From NCBI GenBank assembly GCA_014706295.1, contig JACSVZ010000002.1:54474660-54538659 (forward strand): a DNA stretch of 64,000 nucleotides, in the 5' to 3' direction. The translations under genes were made by a program, and so were the position numbers. Below the pieces are notes generated by a model. That model was not told the DNA's origin, did not search any database, and saw nothing but the letters and a program-made list of their open reading frames with translations. Every line of letters starts with the position of its first letter. Position 1 is the first letter of the stretch. Shown here piece by piece: positions 1-55,563 of this stretch. The stretch comes from Lycocorax pyrrhopterus obiensis. Lineage: Eukaryota; Chordata; Aves; Passeriformes; Paradisaeidae.

Positions 1-3000
1 TAATATCACAAAGCATCAGCTCAGACCATGGGCAAGAGTCCAGAATGTGTAACAAGTGTCTCCATAAGGGACACGAAAGAGTAAAAAGCTGAAGAAAGGT
101 AAGACCTGTATTCATTCCCTTACTCTCTTTCTTCACAGGTTCCACAACATTGTGACCAAGCCTTGCATTTGCTCTGGAGTCACTTTCCACCAGCTATTCC
201 CATATACTTTCTGTGGCTGACACTTCATTTGAACCAGATATTTCTCTCTTAAAAGACTTCCACTCTTTTGTGACTTAAGCTACCAAAAATTTTTTGTTTA
301 ATATATTTATTTATTTTATTATAAAATAAACAATTTATTATTCGGAACTAGCTGTATCACAAAAAGATTTTTCCATTCTGAACTATCACTTTCCTAGTTC
401 TGACAAAGCAGAAACAAGTGTTTCCAAATCAGATTAAGATTGCATAGTTTAAATGTGTTTCAAACTAAACTTGCTGATGGCTGAAACAAGGAAGTTAATT
501 CCATTGAGCTTTTCCGACAGTCAGTCTCAGGATGGGAGCTGCCAGTGACCATCTTTTTAATAATAATATTGTTGTTGCAATCATCTGCCTGCAGTTTTCA
601 CACTCCTGCTTCATTATTTTTGTCCTGAGGTCCTGTTGAATACTTTGGTTATTATTATTTCATTTTACTAGTTGCAGGTTTTAAGGATCTTTAAAATGGT
701 AAAGAAAAATTGGTTTTAAAGTTCCAAGTAATATCTATACATATTGAGTCCCAAAGAGTGAGTAAAATTAATAACTTTGATGATTCTAGTTGTGAAGAGG
801 TATGGGATACAGACCTTTTCAGTAACCATATACTAAAGCAGTAAGTGGAATACTCCTTTTACTAAGAAATGCTACATAGATTTTGTCAAATCCCAAATCT
901 CACTGTCCATCAGTTGGTGGTAGAGAGAAGCACATCCTGTGAAATCCAGCACAATGTTATGTCTGAACCTCACCTGGCAACTCCCACATAAAACCACCAG
1001 TTTTGTTTAAACCACAACAAAGACATTAATATTCAAAGATTTGCCTTTGTGGTATCCCAGTCGGAAAGAGTTAAAACAATTCACAGCTTTTTCTTGGAAT
1101 TTCCCTCTCCTCTCCAGAGAGGACTATTCTGGAGTCGTGTAAACACAGACATCTGCTTGCTGTCACTTCATCCTACTTTTAAATTCATAAGAATAGAAAC
1201 AATCCCAGAGGGAGTTCCAGACCAGGCCACTTCAGCCACCAGCCCTCCATGCCTTTATCCAGTAAAAAGGCAGATGAAGTGCTGGGGCTCATACATCTGT
1301 TTCATGGACCTTCTGGCTATGAGTTTTGTTAAACTTTGAAGTTAACAATACAGCTCATTCTGTCTGAAAATAGTATCAAACCAAATTTATTTTTCATACT
1401 AAAAATGGGCAAAATTGTCCAACTTTTATATACCTAAAGTGTGTAGGGGAAATTGAGAAGTACAGTAGACTTATGGTAAGAAGACTGTTAAATTAGAGTT
1501 GCTATCAAACAAAAAAAGATTTCAAGGCAAAGTGTGGTATTTCAGTGGAAGTCTCTCCATCTCTTGTGCTTCTGTTTGGAGGTACAAACAACTTCTTTAT
1601 ATCTGATTTAGAAATCCGGGCTCATCTTTTAATTACTTTGCCTCCCTGTTACTCCAGACATGCGAGTGTGGAAGATCTGAGCAAATAGGAGAACAGTGAT
1701 TCAGAGCTGTAGAAATAGCTTTAATCTCTGTATCCTGCTAAGCAGAAATTCACCTTACAGATGTAAACATTGCTTTTAATATGAAGTTAAACCAACACAT
1801 TAATTGTATTTCATTAAGCATCACATCAGTCTTCAGAGAGGATAACGTTATTAGTCCAGCATTTTGCATATGGGAGAATGAATGAATACCAAGAGGAGAT
1901 GTCTTGCTTCAGCCTTATAATGGTGTAGTGGCAGAAGAGAATCCGGTGTTTTCTGCTCTCCCTATTGCATTCCCTAAAGCTGAGTAATCAATAACATATT
2001 CAGATCAAGTTTCAAATGCATTGCCTTCCTGGGAGGAGGGATGCCAGCAGAAAGTCAGCCATGCTTTCCAACACATGCTAATGATATGTGGTAGCTGTTT
2101 AATTCTGTGAGCATCTCTCACACTCTGCTATAACTGTTCATTACATGTGCCGAATTCTGATAGAGTTCTGAAAAGAACCCCTTAATTTCCTCAAGCACCT
2201 TTCAGATCTACTGTAGAGAATACAAATAGACTCAGAAACATTGCTCTTAACAAAAGAATGAGCATTCAAGGACTTCGAATAAATTAGAATTTCCATTATT
2301 TCTTTGATAATCTACACACACGTTTGTGTGTTTCACAGCTCTCCAGGAGAGTCTTCTGTGGCCAAAATATGTATGCGAAATTATGCATAATTTTTTTAAT
2401 GGAAGGTGGTTTTATTAAAAAACCCCAACATTCTATTCAAAAGGAAAATTCTGACACTGGAGAATTAAATGGAAATCCCTGCTGAAGTTTACAGGGGTTT
2501 TGGTTCTCATCCTTTGTCTGAACTAAAATCTGCAGTGACAGCAGAAACAATTTCAACCTAAGATAACAGTTTTAAGTTTTCATTCATAACACCATAGCAG
2601 TGGAGGTCACAGTCTCCTTAGAAAAGGAGTACTTACACTATTGAATTTCACTGCATATGGAAATGATTTATGCTGTAATCAGAAGCCTAGCCCCTTCCAG
2701 TGGAAGATTCTCAAGCAATTGTCATGGAGCAAACCAGTCTTTAGCTCACTAGGCATTAATTTAACACGAACTATTATTTTTTTAATGACCAGTATCTTCA
2801 TAACTGATTGATGCCTAATCTGGTGCAGCACCTGCTCTCTCATCTCCTGTGGTTCAGCTTTTCAGATTAATGAGTCAGAAAGCCAATTGTGACAGTATTG
2901 TAATAAACAGTATTTTAATAAACTTTCCATGCTTCAAAACAGAAACGTATTCCACAAATTGATTTCCAGAGTTGAGATTTTGGGTCCTGAAGTGTTCATT

Positions 3001-5354
3001 GGTTGGGGACTCTTTTTGGACAGAAGCTTTAAGTGACATAATCACTTTCTAAAGCATAGAACCGTCACCATAAGTTTTTTCATGCATTTTATTTTTTAAA
3101 AGCTACAGAAAATCAAGCCTAAAAATGTTAATGCATTCCTGGTAGTGGTCAAGCTGTGCAAATGCTGAATTTATATTCCAGCAATATGTAATAGTTCACA
3201 TGATGTAGACGATGTTTTGCAAAACACAGGGTGTACAAAACGTGTTACAAACCTGATTTCTTGCTTTTTATGACTACCTACAGAGTGCTTAATGACAACT
3301 TGAGGCAGCTTTTGCCTTCCCATTTAGGAACAGTTTTAGAACGGCTCTGAAGAACAGTAGGAGCTGCCAGCTTCCCTGGTGCACTTTGGAGCATCCTACC
3401 AATAAGAAATCTAATCCCATTTGTTTGGTCTGTTTATGTGCTGATGACTTTAATAATGCTGCTGTGGATGTGTTCTCTCTCCTGTCCTGTGAAATCCTTC
3501 AACAGAGTTACACGACTTGTCAAGGTGTTACACAACCAAATGGTGCTCTCTTGGAAAGGGCAGAGCCTGTGTCCTGTTAAACACTGCACAGCAAAGCAAG
3601 TGCTTGTATGTTTTTCATGTTGATTTTGTCTTGTCAAACTGTTGTCTCTGCATTGTGTAGAAGTTTGGTCAGTTTTCACCATTTCCTATAGCAGGAGCTG
3701 TTTTAAGTATCCGTCACACTTAAAACACAAGAAATAGATTCCCTCAAATTGAGTATCAGTGAAGCATCTATATTTGATGTTCTTTCTATTCTGCCTATGA
3801 AATCCTGACTTTTTCCTGTTAACTGCAGCCTCTTTTGTTGTCAAAAGAAGGTTTTAAACATTTTTATTTTTATTTAGTCAATATAACTGATCCCTCTCAC
3901 AGCATTTTTCTTCCCAATTCTGTAGAGGAAATTGATGATCTCACCTAAATTTAAACTACCAGGTTCCTTATTTTGTTATGGACCGCAGTGACCATATTTA
4001 GTTCTGTTGGATGCTCCTTTCTCCTCTTCTGCTCTTGCCACCACAAACGTCACATGGATTAAATATTTAGACAGAAACATACTTTAGCCAAGACAGGAGG
4101 AAGCCTCATATTGGGACTGCATCTCAAACAATCTGATATTTTTAGAACTTGATGGAAATACTTATTCAATCCTTTGATGGTGCTTTGATTTACAGCTTCC
4201 CATAATGAAGGGCATTGTTAATAGTTTTTACAACACAAAAGGTCCATGATGCTGAAACCTTAATACAGGACTGAGGAATGAAAAAGAAAAAAAAAAAAAG
4301 CAGTGGAGGAGGCCGCAAGGTAGCTGCAAATGACAGGCACTCACATAAAGTGTGCAGAATGTTTCCCTGGATGTGAAGAAACAGTTTGCATTCTAACAGT
4401 TGAGACTAACTAGAAATACCCAAACTCAAACTGAACTGGAGCTTCCCAGGAGACAGTTGAAAGAGAAGGTCATCTCCGATTCACCTGATGCTAAAAGCTG
4501 AAATAGCATTAAATTTCTGATAGAACAGGTCTGCAAAGTTCTCTGGAATTTGTTGGCTGTTTTGTCATTATACCCTAAAGGCAACATTGTAATGGCACGT
4601 ACAGTTTGCAAATAAAAACCATTACTACTACCGGCATGTCTTCTTTCACTGTCCTGCATAAACGTATGTGCTTGCTTGGAAGTCTCACAGCAGGATCTGC
4701 AATCCATAACAAGAAGCAGTCTGGGGGGAAAAATGTACAGAGCTTCTAAAATCTGCCAGGTTTAGAGTAATACTTTCCTCATGTGGAATTGCCAAACCAT
4801 CTGCAGATATGTTTTTAACTATTATTTACTACTTCACTTCTCATATACAGCATTAATAGATTCCTGTTCATTTCCCATGTCATCTGTAGTTCTTACTCCA
4901 TTCCCTACCCCCTCCCCCTCACGAACAATTTTTAGAAAAAATGGGATTAAAAAATGGTCACAATTAATCTTTGTTCTGCAAAGAAAGCAGTCAGAAGGTC
5001 CACTGCCTTCCTTGTCTTGAGGGCAAGGATTCCAGCCCAGGGATGACACGAGTTTTCAAGAGTATGTGTGGGGCAGGAAAGGTTACAGGACTGCATATGG
5101 ATAACTTTGGCTGCTGTTTTTGTCCGCTGTGCACATCTTCCTTTGTTTTCCAGTGTGGGGATGTGTTTTAATTTTAACTCTAGTGCAGGAAGGCAGGGAA
5201 TGGCCTGCTCATCTTCTGTAACTTCCATGTATTTTTTGCCACCTGGTTAGCTGCAAAGCAGAAGTCCCAGTCCCTCAATCCTACATTGATTTGCAGGTGG
5301 TTTCTAACATCCAAACACTCTCTGAAGGGCAAGACCAGTAAAGAAAAACAGAAA

Positions 5355-5402
5355 ATTAAAAAAACCAAACCAAAACAAACCAAAGAACACCACCAAACCA
5401 GG
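5355..5402. repeat. A/C-rich low-complexity tract
   Basis: Runs of AAAC and AACC units such as AAACCAAACCAAAACAAACC. Similar tracts recur at 13355-13400, 33790-33830, 44940-44985 and 45625-45680, always A/C-rich on the plus strand. Confidence 0.8.
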
Positions 5403-7998
5403 TCTTGCTTTGAAATCATTCCTGCAGATCCTTTTTGCAGTTGGTAAGGATGAAGGAGAATGTAAATAAAAATATCCTTGCTAGATACATAAGTAATGAT
5501 CTCTTCCTTGCTCCTTGTTCAGGAAAAATCGCCTCCTAAAGTCAGGCTTCTGTTCAGTTCTCTGTGCAGCCCATTACTTGCTCAGGGTGACGTGGAGAGA
5601 AAGGAATGAGAGAAAGCAGCACTGGGGCATTGATTCTCAGAGAGGCTCCCAAAGGCAGGGCGAGCAGACATCGGTGCTTCCCGACCACTGCCACCTGGGC
5701 AAAACCAAGATCCTCGAAAGGCAGTAGAGAGTGCGCTGTTCCCCATGGTGGAACCCGTTGACATGCTTTACACATTTGTAAAACAGGTGTGAAAAGAACT
5801 TGCAGGAGGAAAGAAAAAAAGGGACCTGTGTTAGACATTGTTGCACATTGAACGCTTGCTTCCAGCTATGTCCTCTAGCAACTCATACCACATCCTCGCA
5901 CACAGGAGGGAGTACAGCAGAGAGACTTATCTGCACAAGTCAAATAGTAACCACTTATTCCCCCAGGTTCCCTTAAGGGCAGCAAACAGCTGTCAGATCT
6001 GCTTGCGAGTACCAGAAGCTCCCAGGCTGGTTTCTGTAATGCTTACCCTCAAGTATTCCCTTTTCTAACCAGCTATGTCTCCTCTACACTGTATTTCCTA
6101 ACACTGGAAAAAAATCTTCACAAAGCCTCTTTGCAAAAAGTCCTATTACAGGTACGTTCACCGTGTTATGAGAATTTGCCATGCCAATGGTATGCCCAAA
6201 GTGCCCCCAGAGGAGCTGCTGAAGAAGAATTGAAGCCATGCTGTGTGAAGTGATCAGAGTATTGCCTATTGGCAAGGGCTGCTCTAACTGAAGAAAAAGC
6301 ATTACCATAAGGCTCAGAGTTCCTCTGACTGTGCCTTCTCTCCACAGGCAATAAAAAAAGCCCAAAATAAGCAGCCATAACAAGTAAACTACTTTAAAAG
6401 CAAAACCCTCAAGCTCAAACCATCAACATGGAGTTGACTGGGAAAAGCAAGAGTTACCCTTATTTGTCAAATGAAGTTCTCTCTACCCATGTTTGCAACT
6501 GCAAAGTGCTCCAACTTTCATTTTCTTCCACATGGTGGGGGAGTTTGGTAGCTCGAATCCTGTTCATCCAGAGGGCCTGCCAGATTTTATAGGCATTCCT
6601 TAAAAATAGAAGCAACCTAATCCTGGTTCAGGTAATTTAAAAGAAACTTCTGCAAAATTGCATTGTTCTTTCAAAGCTAACAGGCAGTAATTCATGGCTT
6701 TGACATGAGAGGACTGGTTTCCTCTCTTGCCACCGATTTCACAGACCCATTCCTTGCTCTGTGTTGATACAGGCTGTTCTGCAGTTACTTGTGTATCTCC
6801 TCTTTCACTTGATGCTATTTTACGTGCAGCTGAGGATATCGACTGACATGCAGATCCCACCGGAATTATTACTGGTACCTTACTGCACAGCTGGCTACCC
6901 CTATGGCAGTAAGAGCTTAGTGAAAGGGATGCCGCACCCTTCTCAAACCATTTCAGGTTCATGCTCCAACATAAACCAGAGCCAACTTTATCACAACTTT
7001 GTTATGAGTTGCAATAGCAGCTTTCACGAGAAAAACTGAGCAGACAACTGGAATTGGTTACACACAACTGCCAGATCTGCTACATGCAAGGCAACACCCT
7101 ATGAAATACAGCCTGAGCTTGTCGCCAGAACTGAAGGTCAGGCTTTAATTGTAGCTGTCACCGAAGTATTGTTTCCAAAGTGAGATGTTCTGGGCTGCAG
7201 CGACACGTCTTGTAAACCTAATGTCAAATGACACCTCTGTAACTGCTGCTGGCCCCTGTAACTTCCAACTGCATTTTCACTGCCCATCTATTGACTTTAT
7301 CAATAAGTGATGTAGCAGCACTCTGCCCAACCTCAAGTTTAAGAGGACTGAAGATAACAGCAAGTGCCGATTTTTGGATGGAGGTATAGCATTTATTGAA
7401 AGATTTAAAAGGTTTCATTAGATTAACTAATACAGTAGGGAAAAGGCAAGAAAAGCCTCAGGCATTCAAAGCACAGCTGCTTAAGCCAGGCTCAATTCAG
7501 AGTGTCTCACCAGACACTGACAATACCTGGCTCTTTGGGTTTGATTGCCCATTGCTTCTAACACGCACACCATCCTCTTTAAAGAGACAGTGGAGGGGAA
7601 TATTAACTACACTTCTGCTCGGACACTGCAAAGAAAAAATGTGATGCTGTCCATAGCCCCCCATCCTGAGCAGCTCACAGGTGCTGAAGCAGCAGCTTCT
7701 CAGCCCCTGCCCCACACCCACGTCCCAGCACTCCGCCTGCTCTCAGGGCACCATCAGTGCTCGAAGGGATGCTCTGCTGCACCGTGGCTCCTGCACCACC
7801 CACTCTGCCAGCAAAGGCTCACACTGCCAGTCCCTGCAGGGCTCCTTTGAAACAGGACTGGAGCAGTAAAGGGGTTTTATTAATAACTTGCAGAATTTCA
7901 ATACACTATAAACATTCTCAGTTTAACCCAATGTTCTTTTGGAATGCTATTTGACAAGAAGAGAGGGAAAACAATGAAAGACTTCAATTTTCATGTAT

Positions 7999-8004
7999 TT
8001 TATT
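7999..8004 (-). terminator. Distal candidate poly(A) signal AATAAA
   Basis: The last of a cluster of four minus-strand AATAAA copies at 8.0-8.36 kb. It would serve a long CDK13 3' UTR or the transcript containing the candidate exon at 8773-8928. Confidence 0.3.
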
Positions 8005-8772
8005 TACAGGCTGCACAATACATTTTATATACAAATGGCTTAAAATAACAAAGAGTAAGCAAGCTGAAGCATAACCATTTATTTTAAATTAAGTTGTCTC
8101 GAAATAACTCCTGCAATAAAGTTTCTTCACCCTGATAAGCAAGTTAATTTGATTTTAAGTCAACCAAAGGTCATTTTATTTTTAAGTATAGAATTCAAAA
8201 CTTGTTTGGTGATTCCTTAATTTCATGACACACTTACGTAAATTTAGAACATCCCAAAACTCTCAAGAAGGGTAATAGCCAAAATTTCCTCACGTAAAAA
8301 ACACTGTAACAGAACAGACTGGAGAAATGTTGTATGTAAAACACTTGAGTGTTTTATTAATGAAAAGAAGAATGCAAGTAGTACATCTGACATTTTTCTC
8401 TCTCGGAAACAGAATTCATGGTCCAAGACCTAATTTGCCTGCAGACAAGAGGTATCCTGTGTTACTTCAGTACTTCAGTTTTTACCACACAATTATCTAT
8501 CAAACTCATCCAACTGTAAACTTAACCAAAACTGAAACTGCCTCCTACACCAAGCAAAAGGAGAAGAGCGCTCAAAACCATAAGAACTTACAACATAGCA
8601 CTTACTGCCTCTGCTTCTAGAAAGCACCTGACACTACTGTGGGATGGAGAAAATTTAATAGAGACCACATTTTATGGAAACATAAGAAAATGTATAAGTT
8701 TGCCATTTTAAAATTATTTATCCAAGAAATTATATTAACATTTAAGGATACATGTATTTTTATACCTCTTCC

Positions 8773-8928
8773 CTAGCACTGCTCATTCTGTTCGGGACGA
8801 CGACGACTAGCGATCCATAAAAGCAGTTCCCTTTTCCTTTGGCTGAATTTAGCATTATAATAGTCTAAGTGTTTTAAGTCATGGTCATACGCAGTCCAGT
8901 TGTGCTCGCTTTCTTCCTCTTGGTATGG
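8773..8928 (-). CDS. Candidate terminal coding exon of an unrecognised protein (51 residues)
   Basis: After a CTTTAG acceptor-like site the minus strand stays open for 51 codons to a TAG. The product is highly charged and looks natural: it begins PYQEEESEHNWTAYDHDLKH, continues LDYYNAKFSQRKRELLLW and ends IASRRRPEQNEQC. The DNA keeps several CpGs (CGTCGTCGTC, GATCGC) in otherwise CpG-poor surroundings, as constrained coding DNA often does. I do not recognise the protein. The upstream exon is uncertain. It could be the last exon of a small gene, an alternative CDK13 end, or a chance frame. Confidence 0.35.
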   Translation of the reverse strand, partial: PYQEEESEHNWTAYDHDLKHLDYYNAKFSQRKRELLLWIASRRRPEQNEQC

Positions 8929-9027
8929 CTAAAGACCACTTAATATAAATAATGAAGTACTATTTGATAGTCCATTGTTACAGTATTTCACTACGTTTAC
9001 TTAGAAACACAAACACACAACACTTAC

Positions 9028-9162
9028 TTTTCGATGTAGTATCCAGGTCTCTGTAGCTCACTTTGGAATTGCAGCACAGAAAACATAAACCCAAAGGAAT
9101 GAGGGAGAAAGTAACAAAAGCCACAGCTCCACAGAAAAATAACGCAGTTTTCAAAATGCCTA
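9028..9162 (-). CDS. Possible upstream partner exon encoding a membrane-like segment
   Basis: The minus strand has a frame coding GILKTALFFCGAVAFVTFSL followed by IPLGLCFLCCNSKVSYRD, resembling a transmembrane helix with a short cytoplasmic tail. It ends at AAAA|GTAAGT (9028/9027). In phase 1 it could join the exon at 8773-8928 through the internal acceptor ACCAAG|AG. Another frame of the same DNA reads ELQRPGYYIEK up to the same donor, so the reading frame is ambiguous. T-rich DNA often gives hydrophobic frames by chance. Confidence 0.15.
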
Positions 9163-11261
9163 CTACAGCATCAAAAATGCAAGAGCCACATGATGTAAAA
9201 TGCCAAACTAGTACAGCCTCTGCTGAGTGGAGTTCACTCATAAGGGTAAGATGCCACCATAAGCACCTCCTCAGGGGATTTAATTCAAAAGAAATGCTGA
9301 CAGGTAATACACAGGTCCGGTACAAATGAATGTGGACCTACCGTCCTTAGATCCGGGCAGTTCCCTGGCTGCTAACCTGCCCAGACAAAATTCCAGGCCA
9401 GGGGAGTGTGGCCGCAGGCACCAATCCTCCTGCCATACCCTCAACAGCAGAGCTCCTCACCTGCACCCAGCCTCCACCAGCCCAGGAGGAAAGGGGTCAG
9501 CAAAAGAGCCAAGAAGATTCCCTGGGCTGCAGAGAAGGCAATCTTTTCAGAGTTATCACATATGGAAATACACTAACTTTCCCTCCAAATTATCCCAACA
9601 CTGTTGTCCCAGGCAAATACAGTGTTCAAAGTCACAGGCTAGTAATCTTTAAGCTGGGGAAAAGTCATTGTACAGTATTCATCTGCTACAGCATGCCAGA
9701 GTTTTGTTTCTGATTCATCTGGAAATCACTTGTTTATTGCACCTCCTCTCTCCTCACGGTCAGGATTACTTGTGCTGGGGCTATTGGGGTTTTTTTCATG
9801 GCCAAAGACTGAAATCCATTTTGGTAGAAAAATGTATGAGAGTGCTGCCAGCCCGTGAGGAAACTGCACAGTCATTTACACATGCAGAGGGGACTGACTT
9901 CTCTGCATTGAATGAAGTGAACCAAATGACTCGAAAATTTATGTCCAAAAGAGAATGTAGGAGACTCAACTTTTTCCTTGCATTTTGTACTGGAAGTCAA
10001 TTAATTTAGTCCTCTGAGATCTACTTTTCATTTGAACTTACCTGTGTTTTTAGACAACTATTGCCTGCAATTACACTTCAAGTGCAGGTGAGTAACCCCA
10101 GACTGCACATCTTTAGTGAAATTAAGTGCATACAAGCTTTGAAAGTCTTTTGCTTGATTCTAAAAAAAAAAACAAACAAACACATAACCAAAAAAAAGCA
10201 ATGTGTGTGTATACTTGTGGGCCTGGGTTTTTTAAAGATTAGTAAACAAAGAGCCTTAGCCAACACTGTCCATATCTAAATGACACTAATGATTTTTGTC
10301 TTTATAATTTTACTAGCAGAAAAATGCTACAGGGGTGACCTTACTCAAGGGAAAAACAGTCCAGTGCACTGTCATTCACGTGAAGCTTTTGCCTTTCTTA
10401 AGCACGGGCTATTCAGGTTTTAAGTATTTGACTGACCTGGCCACTTTCATTTTCAGACAGCAGGATTTTCTGCTGTGTCTAGTGAAGGCAACTGCCAGAC
10501 TTGGGGACAGCGTAACCAGCAGGACTCTCTCCATTTCCCATCTGCCAGATCCTCAAACACTACACAGTTAGCGAAGGGAGTTTCTCCATGCTCTACAGTG
10601 TGAGAATTAGCCACATATGAACCAGGATTCTCAATTAAAACAAAACACCAACAGCTTTGGCTTCTATTCTGAAAATCCAAAAAGTCATTGACAAGACATT
10701 TGTAATAGTGTAAGTAAAAATTTTACTTTTTAAAAAGTAGTATTTAAACACTCAGTTACATAAGGTACCGATTTGTCAACTGGATAATCAGTTGGAAAAT
10801 TGTTTCCAATATGGGCTTCAAGACATCCTATTACGTACAGGCAAAATGTAACCATACCTCCTCTCTGCAGGAGAGAGACCACTTGTTATCAGAGGAAACA
10901 AAAAAAACCATGCTGGAAGTTGTAATTAGTATGACGAGTGGCTCTTGGTAAGAGTTTTAACTATAAAAATTTTAGTTGTTCCGAGACACTCAATTCCAAT
11001 ATTAAAATGTTCTGTGGAATAGCAGATATAAAATCAATTAATTGGCACAATCACAAGTTTACAGCGAATTACAACTAGTGTCAAACGTTTTGCCATTGCT
11101 TTAAATACTGGTCTTTTTTCCTTTGGTTACTTCCTACAATGCAGTACTTGGGGTAAAAAGACAACAGTGTCAGCTTTTCACACAAAGTAAAGAAATTACT
11201 GCTGTTGACATTTAAGAGAAAAAAACTATGTCATCGCTTGGTAAGGACATATAAAGTATAG

Positions 11262-11267
11262 TTTATT
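11262..11267 (-). terminator. CDK13: Candidate poly(A) signal AATAAA
   Basis: A second canonical AATAAA about 980 nt past the stop. Further copies occur at 9733-9738, 8353-8358, 8175-8180, 8078-8083 and 7999-8004, so several 3' UTR lengths are possible. Confidence 0.35.
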
Positions 11268-11648
11268 TGGCAGAGGAACTAAAACACTTACTACAACTCC
11301 AACAGGGAGCTGAGGAAAAACTACACTCTTCATTCTTCTCCTCACTTTCAACGTTTCTCATGAAGTTCAATTTGGAAATTACAATTTTATCTAGGTAAGA
11401 TCAGGTCTCTATGTAACTGGCCCATGTGAAGCAAACAGCACAAGGTTATGACCTGTTCAAGTTTCTTATTATTATCTGAATTCTCTTGTTAATTACCTAG
11501 GTTTAGGCATCATGTTCATAGCAATCTATGAAGTACTTCCAAATTTTTGCAGACCTTAAGCTTACATGTTAAGGCACTTACCATTCAAGTAAAACAGTTT
11601 TTATATAAACAAGTGTGGGAGATGGAGAGAACATTTGACCAGAACACC

Positions 11649-11679
11649 CTTTTTTTTTTCCTTGAAAGAAAAAAAAAAC
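11649..11679. repeat. T-run/A-run inverted pair downstream of CDK13
   Basis: About ten T, a spacer reading CCTTGAAAG, and about ten A. This is the same arrangement as at 49090, placed between two candidate poly(A) signals of CDK13. Confidence 0.7.
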
Positions 11680-11725
11680 GTTGACCAAATATTTATAAAA
11701 TTTTGCATCAAGAGAAAGGTTGTGT

Positions 11726-11731
11726 TTTATT
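11726..11731 (-). terminator. CDK13: Candidate poly(A) signal AATAAA
   Basis: The first canonical minus-strand AATAAA downstream of the CDK13 stop, about 515 nt away. A T-run on the transcript strand lies 40-60 nt further on and could act as the downstream U-rich element. Use is inferred. Confidence 0.4.
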
Positions 11732-12244
11732 ATCTGAAATGAGCACAAAGTACACCTTCCACAATAACACTGAAAGCAGTGCAAAGACTGACAGTGACCT
11801 TTGACTAAAGGTAGTTTTGTAAAAAGAAAAATACCAAATAAATCAGTGCCCTGCTTTGATTGTTGTAAAATTTCTTTTTTACATAAAAGTTGGTCCAAAC
11901 TTACAAAAAAAGCACAAATGTGCATAGTTCAGAAGATCTGAAAGAGTGCCATAAAAAGCTGATGTCCCTAAATTTAGCATCCACTTAAAACTGCCAAAAT
12001 ACAAAATAAAAGTCAGAACTAGAGTTTGTGAACATGTACAATCAAGTCATATAGTTTTTAGACAGCATGAGTTGTAAGCATTTTTTAATTTTTCCTACTG
12101 TATGCAAGACCCTTTTCCACATAAAAATAAAGCTGTTGAATTAACATTATTCAAGTCTGTTGAATTGCTGCTTTAAATTGCAGCTAGGGGGGGGAAAAAA
12201 AGTTTTTCCAGATAAAAATGATGTGCCTGAGGAAAAACAGATAC

Positions 12245-55563
<43,319 letters not shown>

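Larger units (their letters stand above)
1..8772. other. Intergenic region downstream of CDK13
   Basis: AT-rich DNA with no open frame I can support as a gene. The longest is about 120 codons, with no recognisable domain or exon structure. An A/C-rich low-complexity tract lies at 5355-5402. Human synteny would place MPLKIP next to CDK13 on this side, convergent, but none of its coding sequence was recognised. Confidence 0.7.
8929..12244 (-). other. CDK13: CDK13 3' UTR and downstream flank
   Basis: AT-rich sequence following the CDK13 stop. Several minus-strand AATAAA signals occur and the true 3' end is not determinable here. Good minus-strand donor-like sites also occur (CACAG|GTAAGT at about 10041 and GAATG|GTAAGT at about 11580), which a plain 3' UTR does not need. 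Confidence 0.55.

Noticed and set aside
6600..6962. A 120-codon minus-strand frame downstream of CDK13
   Set aside because: Low-information composition, no homology I recognise and no exon structure.
10041..10160. Possible exon between a T-run acceptor and the CACAG|GTAAGT donor
   Set aside because: All three frames meet a stop before the donor (frame 1 at CAA TAG), so it is not an internal coding exon. The donor itself is kept as a finding.
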